From Chondromyces crocatus (GTDB lineage: Bacteria; Myxococcota_A; Polyangia; Polyangiales; Polyangiaceae), in assembly GCF_001189295.1 (NCBI RefSeq), contig NZ_CP012159.1:6588525-6652524 (forward strand): a stretch of DNA of 64,000 nt, written 5' to 3'. Shown piece after piece: positions 9,777-16,648 of the stretch; position 1 is the first letter of the stretch, and each line of letters opens with the position of its first letter. The notes under the pieces were generated by a model. It worked only from the letters and a program-made list of their open reading frames with translations. It had not been told where the DNA came from and did not search any database. The position numbers were made by a program, and so were the translations under genes.

Positions 9777-9882
9777 CTGCTGGTAGCGGCACGACGACCT
9801 GCTGGCACCATGCCGCGGACTGCTGGCACCGTGCCGCGGGCTGCTGGCACCGTGCCGCGGGCTGCTGGCACGACACCGCGGC
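9777..9882. repeat. Second 21-bp tandem repeat, about 4 copies plus a degenerate one
   Basis: The unit CTGCTGGCACCGTGCCGCGG (plus one G) starts at 9799, 9820, 9841 and 9862, with a diverged copy at 9777. Its sequence is unrelated to the 21-bp repeat 100 bp upstream. Confidence 0.9.
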
Positions 9883-10205
9883 ATGCTGCGTTCCCTGGAG
9901 GGCTCGGCCTGCCCGCGGGGTCTCTCGTGTGGATGAGCGACGCGGAGGTGCGACGGGCAGGGCCATGGGCAGGGGCGTACCGCTCGTCACGTCACGAGCG
10001 AGGAGCGGGAAGACTCCACCATTTACAGGGGCAGCGAAGTGAGACGCTCTAGTCTTGCTGTAATGGCGCTTCGTTGCCGGCCTTTGCGGTGGCAATGGTG
10101 GCCTCGGCGCTCACGTAAGTCACGGAATCGACTGGGTCTCTCGATTTCGCCGGGCGGGCTTCCCACGGCGACCTGGAAGGGTGGGCCAGCAGCCCGATGC
10201 GGCGT

Positions 10206-10211
10206 TATAAT
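10206..10211 (+). promoter_or_regulatory. Candidate -10 box TATAAT
   Basis: A perfect TATAAT ends 8 bases before the ATG at 10219. No good -35 lies 16-18 bp upstream. If it is used, transcription would start at or just before the ATG, giving a nearly leaderless mRNA; there is no Shine-Dalgarno sequence in between. Confidence 0.35.
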
Positions 10212-10218
10212 CCGGCCC

Positions 10219-11028
10219 ATGTCCCTCCCCGCTGCCCTGCTGTCCGCCATCGAGCGGCACGGCTGCTTTTCTGGCTGCTACCGCAGCGACTCCGAGGTCC
10301 TGACCTGCATCGATCCGACACGACCGCTCGAACCCGTGGTCTCCGTCGCCTGTACCGATTGCCTCACGTTCCACCCGGGCGCTCTGGCGAGCTTGCTCCC
10401 GCTCGGGATGACGGGGAACGCACTCGCGGCGGCGCTCACCGCCCATGTGCGCACCTTGCGGTCGTACCGCTGGGCTGCAGGGGGGTACCACACCAAGGGC
10501 GGCGGGTTCTGGCTCAGCGCGGCGTACTACGGCGACGGGCTGTTTCTGGTCGATGCGTCACGCAATCGCAGCACCCGCACCGATGTGGAGGTGCTGGCCG
10601 ACGCCTTCCGTCATGGCGTGCTCCAGCCCGAGGACCCGCGCATGGTGGACCCTTCGCTCTACACGTCGGAACTCTCCTACCTGAACATGCACGCGCCGAT
10701 CACGAACATCCGGACGAAGCAGGACCTCCTCGCTTCTCCGCAGCGCAGCGCCACACCACGCCAGAGCTTCCAGCGGGTCTCCATCGTCGAGTTCCAGCCG
10801 CTCGTCGCGGCCCTCGCGTCGGCCCCGTCCACCTCGACGCCTGCCCCGTCGGCGCCCTCGACCCCAGCGATCCTGTCGGTCCCGCCCACGCTACGCCCTG
10901 CCGGGACGGCGCCGCGCTCCTCGGCGCCGCCGCGACCGCTGACGGTGGGTCAGCTCTGCCCGAGATGCGGGAGCGAGGTCCAGGAGCGGCCTCTGTTCAC
11001 GGGGACTTACCTGGCCTGTCGCTGCTGA
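10219..11028 (+). CDS. Hypothetical protein with C-terminal zinc ribbon
   Basis: A 269-aa protein of unknown function. The body (about 1-180) is globular, with conserved-looking Cys residues (GCFSGCYRSD, ACTDCLTF) and an aromatic segment GGGFWLSAAYYGDG. A Pro/Ser/Thr-rich linker follows, and the C terminus ends with a short zinc-ribbon-like CPRCGSEV...CRC. The frame is open further upstream, but the ATG at 10219 is preferred because a TATAAT lies just before it and upstream codons look non-coding. It converges on the carotenoid oxygenase gene with 12 bp between the stops. Confidence 0.65.
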   Translation: MSLPAALLSAIERHGCFSGCYRSDSEVLTCIDPTRPLEPVVSVACTDCLTFHPGALASLLPLGMTGNALAAALTAHVRTLRSYRWAAGGYHTKGGGFWLSAAYYGDGLFLVDASRNRSTRTDVEVLADAFRHGVLQPEDPRMVDPSLYTSELSYLNMHAPITNIRTKQDLLASPQRSATPRQSFQRVSIVEFQPLVAALASAPSTSTPAPSAPSTPAILSVPPTLRPAGTAPRSSAPPRPLTVGQLCPRCGSEVQERPLFTGTYLACRC

Positions 11029-11029
11029 G

Positions 11030-11049
11030 CCGACCCTCGCTCAGGTCGG
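11030..11049. terminator. Stem-loop shared by two convergent genes
   Basis: CCGACC at 11030-11035 pairs with GGTCGG at 11044-11049 around an 8-base loop. It sits between the TGA of the zinc-ribbon gene (11026-11028) and covers the stop of the carotenoid oxygenase gene (11041-11043). No U-tract follows on either strand, so an intrinsic terminator is only a possibility. Confidence 0.35.
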
Positions 11050-12420
11050 ACGGAGGTCGGGGTCGTCCATCACCCAGCTCCCGTGGAACCCCAGCGGGAC
11101 GCGCGAGGGCAGATGAATCCGGGCGAGCGGCTCGCCCGTGAGATCCTGCGCGGCGAGGATCACGAGATCCGCCGCATCGCGTTCGGGATGGTGGACGAAG
11201 GCCAGGAGGTATCCGTCATCCTCGTCCGTCGCATCGGCACGCGGCACGAACACGGGCTCGCTCGCAGCGGCGTGAAGCCCGAATTCCCGGGTCACGGTCA
11301 CACCGCGCTCGAAATCGTGCTTGATCAACGCATTGGTGGTGGCCTCCACGGGCGCGCTGCTGCCGCCTGGCGTCATGGCACCGATCATGGGGCCACAGCA
11401 CACGGTGTAGCCGTACCGGTAGGGTCGTGACACGAAGCGCTCGTTCACGCGGGGGAACTCCTGGATGCGCGCGTCGAGCGGGTGGCTGCGGACGGTGCCG
11501 GCCACGGGGTCGAGGGTCCACCGCTCCAGACTAGGGGGCGGAGCTGCGTGCGCATTGGCATCGAACGGGCCTGCATAACGCATCAGATCGACGATCACCC
11601 GACCTCCCTCGTCGTAGGCGTTCATCGTGTGGGAGACGTAGCAGGGTGGCAGCTCCATCCAGCGAATCTCGCCGCCACGGCGAGGCAAGAGGCCGACGCG
11701 TGCCGGATGCGCGTCATCCCAGAAGAAGGGTGTGAGTTCACCTCTCGAAATGGCTTCCATCCGGTACCGGACCGAGTGGTCGTAGATGACCACGTGGTCT
11801 TCGGTGAGCGCGAAGTCGTGCATGAGCGAGGCGCCGGCCACGGGGAGATTCGTGGTTCGCGCGACGGCGCCCGAGGGGTCGACCACCAGGTACTGCACGT
11901 GATCCAGCCCGCCCACGTAGGCCACCGCGTGCAGCTCGCCGGTGCGAGGATCGAGCTTGGGGTGGGCCGTGAAGCCTTCCTGCCGCGTCCCGAGAAAATC
12001 GAAGACCCCGACCGTCTCGAGGTCGTGGGTGAGTTCGTAAATCGTGGCGCCGGCCTCGATCAGCGCGAGGATGCGGCCAGCGTGGCTCACCACGTGGGTA
12101 TTGGCAGCGAAGTCCAGATCCGCGGCGACCGGCGCTCCTCGACGTGGCTCGCCGAGCCGATCGGCCACCGCGCCGGAGCGGACCCAGCGATTGCGATACC
12201 ATTCGGCCCGGCCCTCTCGGAGCCGCACGCCGTGGATCATGCCCTCACCACTCATCCAGTGGTGTCGGTGTGGGTCGGCCACGATCGCGGGATTGGGGCC
12301 ATTGCGGAAGTAGCGGCCATTCAGCTCGGGAGGAATGCGGCCGGTGACGGGGAGGTGATGCTCGGTCACCTCCTCTCGAACGGGTGCGAAAGGGCCTTCG
12401 AGGTAGGGATTCGTCGACAT
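11041..12420 (-). CDS. Carotenoid oxygenase (RPE65/lignostilbene dioxygenase family)
   Basis: A 459-aa, full-length member of the carotenoid cleavage oxygenase family, which uses Fe(II) held by four histidines to split a double bond in apocarotenoids or stilbenes. All four ligands are visible: H153 in GFTAHPKLDP, H201 in LMHDFALT, H264 in YVSHTMNA and H446 in GFHGSWV. The N-terminal NPYLEGPFAPV..E and NGRYFRNGPNP are also typical. The ATG at 12420 is chosen because AAAGGA stands 6 bases upstream; a GTG at 12435 would overlap that site. The gene is divergent from a TetR-type regulator with a palindromic operator between them, so induction by a substrate-like ligand is a reasonable inference. 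The substrate is unknown. Confidence 0.92.
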   Translation of the reverse strand: MSTNPYLEGPFAPVREEVTEHHLPVTGRIPPELNGRYFRNGPNPAIVADPHRHHWMSGEGMIHGVRLREGRAEWYRNRWVRSGAVADRLGEPRRGAPVAADLDFAANTHVVSHAGRILALIEAGATIYELTHDLETVGVFDFLGTRQEGFTAHPKLDPRTGELHAVAYVGGLDHVQYLVVDPSGAVARTTNLPVAGASLMHDFALTEDHVVIYDHSVRYRMEAISRGELTPFFWDDAHPARVGLLPRRGGEIRWMELPPCYVSHTMNAYDEGGRVIVDLMRYAGPFDANAHAAPPPSLERWTLDPVAGTVRSHPLDARIQEFPRVNERFVSRPYRYGYTVCCGPMIGAMTPGGSSAPVEATTNALIKHDFERGVTVTREFGLHAAASEPVFVPRADATDEDDGYLLAFVHHPERDAADLVILAAQDLTGEPLARIHLPSRVPLGFHGSWVMDDPDLRPT

Positions 12421-12634
12421 GCGCCGTCCTTTCACGTTCCACGGAGGGGGCGGTGCAGAAGACGCAATGGTCCCCAGGAACGGAGGTCGCCGTCACCGCG
12501 CCTCGTCCCCCTCCCCTGCCCCTCTCGGCCTGTCTGCGCCCCATGCCAGACGAACGCCGACACACGAACACGACGGCGGCCTTCTCGACCCGTCCACGTG
12601 CCCGAAATGAAGGACAGGGGAGCGCTCCCCTGAT

Positions 12635-12669
12635 GGTTTATACGGACGTATTATACAAACGTATAAACC
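12635..12669. promoter_or_regulatory. Palindromic operator between TetR gene and carotenoid oxygenase gene
   Basis: Perfect 10-bp inverted repeats GGTTTATACG (12635-12644) and CGTATAAACC (12660-12669) surround a 15-bp spacer that contains related half-sites (CGTATTATAC). The stretch is strikingly AT-rich for this genome and lies 46 bp before the TetR start codon. This is the expected place and form for the operator of the adjacent TetR-family regulator. Confidence 0.75.
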
Positions 12670-12714
12670 GGTTGGGCAAGACGTTTGTAGGAGCGTGGGT
12701 TAGAGGTCCGGCCC

Positions 12715-13320
12715 GTGGGACATCGAGAGAACCTGCTGGCTGGCGCCAAGCAGTGCTTGCTGGAGCGAGGGTACGCACACACCACGGCGCGCGACCTGGT
12801 GGCGGCTTCAGGGACCAACCTGGCGTCGATTGGCTACCACTTCGGCTCGAAGGAGGCCTTGCTCAACGAGGCGATGATCCTCCTGCTCGATGAGTGGGCC
12901 ACGGAGATGGAGCGGATCCTTCGGGCCGAGCCCGCGGCCGATCCGGCGCAGCAGTTCGAGCTCACCTGGTCGCGGATGCTCGCGTCGTTCGCGGAAATAC
13001 GGCCGGTCCTGGTCGGCAGTGTGGAGGCCTTCCCTCAGGCGGAGCGGGTCCCGGCGCTGCGGGAGCAGCTCGCCCAGGCCCACGAGAAGGCGCGCATGGG
13101 GCTGGCAGCCATGTTCCACGCCGCCCAGCCCACGAAGGACGAGCGCGCCGTGCGTGCGGTCGGGTCCGTGCACCTGACGCTGCTGATCGGGGTACTGATC
13201 CAGTGGCTCATCGATCCGGCGCGCGCGCCGACGGCCTCCGAGCTGGCCGAGGGGTTGCGGCAGGTGGCCGCCACGATGCACCCGGCCTCCACGATGCACC
13301 CGTCGGAGCGGGAGCGGTGA
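12715..13320 (+). CDS. TetR-family transcriptional regulator
   Basis: A 201-aa protein. The N-terminal helix-turn-helix is complete (residues about 5-50: LLERGYAHTTARDLV, then GTNLASIGYHFGSKEALL, the typical recognition helix and the following GSKEAL). The remainder is the helical ligand-binding and dimer domain. The GTG at 12715 is the first usable start after an in-frame TAG at 12688. It is divergent from the carotenoid oxygenase gene across a 10+10 bp palindrome and is probably an autoregulated repressor of that gene. A run of 7-bp repeats follows its stop. Confidence 0.9.
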   Translation: MGHRENLLAGAKQCLLERGYAHTTARDLVAASGTNLASIGYHFGSKEALLNEAMILLLDEWATEMERILRAEPAADPAQQFELTWSRMLASFAEIRPVLVGSVEAFPQAERVPALREQLAQAHEKARMGLAAMFHAAQPTKDERAVRAVGSVHLTLLIGVLIQWLIDPARAPTASELAEGLRQVAATMHPASTMHPSERER

Positions 13321-13347
13321 GCAGTGAGCGGTGAGCGGTGAGCGGTG
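13312..13347. repeat. Heptanucleotide repeat GAGCGGT, about 5 copies
   Basis: GAGCGGT repeats at 7-bp spacing with one variant (GAGCAGT). It spans the stop codon of the TetR gene. A 7-bp period would shift frame on slippage, but only the last codons and the 3' untranslated region are affected. Confidence 0.8.
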
Positions 13348-13420
13348 GGCGCCCAGGCGCGGTGGATGCCCGGTGGCGTCTGTCGGGTGACCGATCAGCT
13401 TTGTCGGGCGCGGAGTCGCG

Positions 13421-14539
13421 TCAGGGGAGCGACGCAGGTGCGACGGCCTGCCAGGCCTCCTCGCCCGTCGGGATGTCGATGGCGCGCAGGGAGCCGCCGG
13501 CGATGACGACGAGGCGTCCATCCGAGGCGTCCATCGCGGGGATGTGGGGACCCGCCCAGCCTGCAGGGCGCTCGTAGAGGACGTTGCCGGAGCCGACGTC
13601 GATCCCGACGAAGCGCATGCGGCCCGCGCCTCCGCCGTCGGAGCCGGCGACGATGACGATGCCTCCGGCCACCACGAGCATGAGTTCGGGGCTGGCGCCG
13701 GGGGCGCGGGCGTCGAGGGGGCGCGTCCAGACGACGGTCCCCGCTTTGAGGGCTTCGAGGGTGAGCTTGGGCGCGCCTTCGGTGGCCGCCGAGAGCCGCA
13801 GGGAGAGTTCTCCGACGGGCACGAGGCGGGGATTTTTGGTGCGGTCCCAGCGAGGGCCGGCGAATGCGTCTGGGGTCGGCGCCGAGGGGCACGCGATCAT
13901 CGCGCCCGTCGCTCGCTGCAGGCCGGTGGCGACGCCGCCGCGGGAGAGCACGGTGATGCATCCCTCGCCGACGGAAAGCGCTTCGGGCTGACCCGGGAGA
14001 TCCACGCTCCAGCGTTCGGCGCCCGTGCGCGCGTCGAGGGCGCGCAGCGAGGCGTGACCCGCGCCAGCGAGGATGGTGTCGGTGTCTGCGCAGCCCAGCA
14101 CGTGGCGACCTTTCCCGGCAGGCGATGCCCAGATCCCCTCTCCGGTGCGCCCGTCGACGACCGCGACGCGGCTCTGGTCCTTTCCGTCGGACATCCAGAC
14201 CACGGGATCGAGGGTGCCATCCCCGTTCGCATCGACGAAGCAGAGGTCGTCCCGGTACACCTCCAGCGCCAGGCCGCGGAGAGCGCGCGAGGGGGTGCGG
14301 GCGCTCAGCGCGCCACGCGAGGGGCGGGTGCCGTCCGGCGGTGGCTCGACCTGGATGAAGAAGAGGACGGCGAACCCGAGCGCCAGGGCGACCATGCCAC
14401 CGACGGCGAGCATCCGTACGGCGGGAGAGACGGCTGGAGGTAGCTGGAGCGGTGGATTGTCGGCCCCACACTGGGGGCAACGGACATTCTCCGAGGGCTC
14501 GCCCTCCACCGCCGCCGCGCACCCCTTGCACCACCGCAT
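13421..14539 (-). CDS. Membrane-anchored PQQ-like beta-propeller protein with N-terminal zinc ribbon
   Basis: A 372-aa protein. A zinc ribbon opens the protein (WCKGC ... CPQCGA, residues 4-24), followed by a proline-rich spacer and one membrane helix at about 42-63. A beta-propeller follows whose blades show PQQ-repeat signatures (LRALDARTGAERW, VVDGRTGEGIW, AIDIPTGEEAW). The zinc ribbon is therefore cytoplasmic and the propeller periplasmic. A segment VDANGDGTLDPVVW resembles a calcium-binding FG-GAP or dockerin-like loop. No enzyme function can be assigned; such propellers usually act in binding or scaffolding. Confidence 0.7.
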   Translation of the reverse strand: MRWCKGCAAAVEGEPSENVRCPQCGADNPPLQLPPAVSPAVRMLAVGGMVALALGFAVLFFIQVEPPPDGTRPSRGALSARTPSRALRGLALEVYRDDLCFVDANGDGTLDPVVWMSDGKDQSRVAVVDGRTGEGIWASPAGKGRHVLGCADTDTILAGAGHASLRALDARTGAERWSVDLPGQPEALSVGEGCITVLSRGGVATGLQRATGAMIACPSAPTPDAFAGPRWDRTKNPRLVPVGELSLRLSAATEGAPKLTLEALKAGTVVWTRPLDARAPGASPELMLVVAGGIVIVAGSDGGGAGRMRFVGIDVGSGNVLYERPAGWAGPHIPAMDASDGRLVVIAGGSLRAIDIPTGEEAWQAVAPASLP

Positions 14540-14664
14540 CGCGTCGAGTGTACGTCGAGGGCCGCGCGGCCCGGAAGGACGTCGTCGTCCTGGCGTCGGG
14601 AGATCGTGGCCCGCCGCTCGGAATCACGCGGCGGCGGGAGCGATGGACGGGTGGAGGCGGCGGT

Positions 14665-15840
14665 TCAGGGCCGCGCCCGCGCCCTCGATGGCGCCGGCGC
14701 CGGCGCGCGACAGGCCTCCAGGCCCTGCCGCAAGCTGCGGAGGATGACGAACCCTTCCGCGTGGATGCCCGCATCGATCAGGGCCCGCGCGACCTCCGGG
14801 CGGACGCCGGTGAGCACGGGGCGTGCGCCGAGCAGGGTCACGGCGCGAGACAGGCGCTCCAGGGCGGCAGCGCCCTCCAGGTCGAGTGCCTCGGCGCCGG
14901 TCAGGTCGAGGATCACCTTGGCCGCGGTGCGCTGGGAGATGGCGGGGAGCAAGCGCTCGGCGAGTTCGTCGCCGCGCGCGGCGTCGATGAGGCCGATGAG
15001 GGGCACGGCCAGTGTCCCTTCCCACACCTCGAGGATCGGCGCCGAGAGGGTGACGATCTGCTGGCGTTGCTGCTCGACGAGGGCGAGGGAGCGGTTGAGT
15101 TCGTCGATGAGGCGGCGCTGTGCCTCGACTTCCACTTCCGCCTTGCGCTGCGCGGTCAAGTCGAGCTGCTGGACCAGGACGGCTCGACCCCCGGTCACCG
15201 GATCCGTCGTCGCGCGCGCCTCGACGAGGTGCAGCCGTTCGTCGTCGGGAGGGCCGACGGGGATCTCCGCCGAGAACGGCACGTGTTCTCCGGTGAGGAC
15301 ACGCAAGATGGCCGCGGAGATACCTGGATCCGGAAACAGTGCATCGAGGCGGGTAGCGCTGTGCGTGGCACGCAAGGCCGCAGGGTTGTGGAAGAGGATG
15401 TGTCCTTCCCCATCGACGAGGCTGATCAAGACGGAGGTGTGACGGACCGCCTCCACCCCGCGCACCATGGAGTCGTCGATGCCTGCCTGACGAGGGAGCG
15501 CCTGGAACAGGATGCCCGTGCGGCCGTCGTCGAGGCGCACGCCCTGACCGTGCAGCGTCATGGTGGCAGGCACGCCGCGTGGGTAGAGGGTCCAGTCCTC
15601 CTCGACGGTCTGACCGTCGAGGATGGCGCGCAGGTAGTTCTCGAGGCGGGTACGCGTGGACGCCGACAGATCCGAGAGATCCCGCGAGAGCAGCTCTGCC
15701 CGATCCGAAGCCCGCCAGAGCGCGACGGCCTTGCTGTTCGCCCAGGGAAACCGGCAACGCTCGTGATCCCAGACCCAGGTGGGGAGGATGGACAGCTCGA
15801 GGGCCGAGAGTTGCTGTTCGAGGCTCATGAGCGGGCCCAT
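14665..15840 (-). CDS. PAS-STAS domain protein (RsbR-like)
   Basis: A 391-aa protein. The N-terminal half contains a PAS-like region (WVWDHERCRFPWANSKAVALW) and a second sensor-like region with HILFHNPAALRAT. A coiled-coil linker (about 225-260, AQRKAEVEVEAQRRLIDELN) leads to a C-terminal STAS domain of RsbR type: PLIGLIDAARGDELAERLL, then VILDLTGAEALD, then LLGARPVLTGVRPEVA. RsbR proteins build stressosome-type signalling complexes whose Thr residues are phosphorylated by an RsbT-type kinase. Here the residue after the second D in LDLTGAEALD is Leu where the family usually has Thr; the Thr in VLTG is kept. No RsbS or RsbT gene is nearby. Confidence 0.8.
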   Translation of the reverse strand: MGPLMSLEQQLSALELSILPTWVWDHERCRFPWANSKAVALWRASDRAELLSRDLSDLSASTRTRLENYLRAILDGQTVEEDWTLYPRGVPATMTLHGQGVRLDDGRTGILFQALPRQAGIDDSMVRGVEAVRHTSVLISLVDGEGHILFHNPAALRATHSATRLDALFPDPGISAAILRVLTGEHVPFSAEIPVGPPDDERLHLVEARATTDPVTGGRAVLVQQLDLTAQRKAEVEVEAQRRLIDELNRSLALVEQQRQQIVTLSAPILEVWEGTLAVPLIGLIDAARGDELAERLLPAISQRTAAKVILDLTGAEALDLEGAAALERLSRAVTLLGARPVLTGVRPEVARALIDAGIHAEGFVILRSLRQGLEACRAPAPAPSRARARP

Positions 15841-15966
15841 GCTTCTTACGATGCTCGCGCGTCATCCGCACGCTTCGCGGACCGCTGGGTAAGCCACGTC
15901 GCGTCCGGCGTGCGCGGCGTGACAGAAGGCGAACGCTCCGGATGAGCGGCCTCGGGCAGCGCAGGA

Positions 15967-16599
15967 CTACGGCTTCGGGATGCGCAACGTCGCACTGATC
16001 ATCGCATTGCCGCTCAGCACGAAGAGCAGGCTGAGGGGGTGAAGGACGCCAGGACCGAGGCGGATCTCGCCGAGCCAGAGTTGCTCGTGGACGTGGCCCA
16101 TCGAGAACAGGATGCCGAGGACGAGCACCAGGAGCAGGCTCGAGGGGATCGGGGTGCCCTGGTAGTACTTCACCTTGCCGCTGTCGTCGCTGAGCGACGC
16201 GGCGGTGACGTTGTACCTGGCAAGACGGCTGATCCCGCAGCAGACGAAGAAGACCAGCGCCACCATGTCCCAGGCACCGCGCAGGCCCAGGGTGTATCCG
16301 AGCACAGCGGGGGCGACACCGAAGGAGATCACGTCCGCGAGCGAGTCCAGATCGGCGCCGAGGGGCGAGTGTTTGCGCCGCCAGCGTGCCACCGTCCCAT
16401 CGAGGATGTCGCAGATGAGCGCGAGGGGCAGGAGACCCAGGGCGAACCACACGTAGGTCCGCTCGTGCGTGTCCAGGTAGTTGAGGCAAAAGAAGAGGGA
16501 GAGCGTTCCACTCGCGGCGTTGCCCAGCGTGATCAGGTCAGCCAGGACGAAGGAGCGGAGCATCGAGAAGCGGCGCGGGCGCTCGGACGCAGGGGGCAT
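15967..16599 (-). CDS. pssA: CDP-diacylglycerol--serine O-phosphatidyltransferase
   Basis: A 210-aa membrane enzyme that transfers phosphatidyl from CDP-diacylglycerol to L-serine, the first step toward phosphatidylethanolamine. The CDP-alcohol phosphotransferase motif is complete: DGTVAR, then eight residues, then GADLDSLAD, giving DG(x2)AR(x8)G(x3)D(x3)D. SFGVAPAVLGY after it is characteristic of PssA rather than PgsA. About six membrane helices are visible. The frame is open upstream to 16833, but that would overlap the STAND gene; the ATG at 16599 matches the family length. A second ATG at 16563 is also possible. Confidence 0.93.
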   Translation of the reverse strand: MPPASERPRRFSMLRSFVLADLITLGNAASGTLSLFFCLNYLDTHERTYVWFALGLLPLALICDILDGTVARWRRKHSPLGADLDSLADVISFGVAPAVLGYTLGLRGAWDMVALVFFVCCGISRLARYNVTAASLSDDSGKVKYYQGTPIPSSLLLVLVLGILFSMGHVHEQLWLGEIRLGPGVLHPLSLLFVLSGNAMISATLRIPKP

Positions 16600-16648
16600 G
16601 GGGGTCCGGGAAGCATGCCACATGCCTGGACATACTGCGGTGCTTCCA

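Larger units (their letters stand above)
9556..10218. other. Repeat-bearing region without a convincing gene
   Basis: About 660 bp hold two separate minisatellites, both with a 21-bp period. Because 21 is a multiple of three, frames stay open on both strands, including a minus-strand frame from 10095 to 9568 that would encode HEALAPA-type and CQQPAAR-type heptapeptide repeats. I do not call it a gene because there is no motif or ribosome site and a competing frame is open on the plus strand. Confidence 0.4.

Noticed and set aside
9605-9882. Possible CRISPR array
   Set aside because: Units of 21 bp are directly adjacent without unique spacers, and no cas gene is near.
9568-10095. A 175-aa minus-strand protein with HEALAPA and CQQPAAR repeats
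   Set aside because: The openness is explained by 21-bp repeats; a plus-strand frame is equally open, and there is no ribosome site or conserved part.
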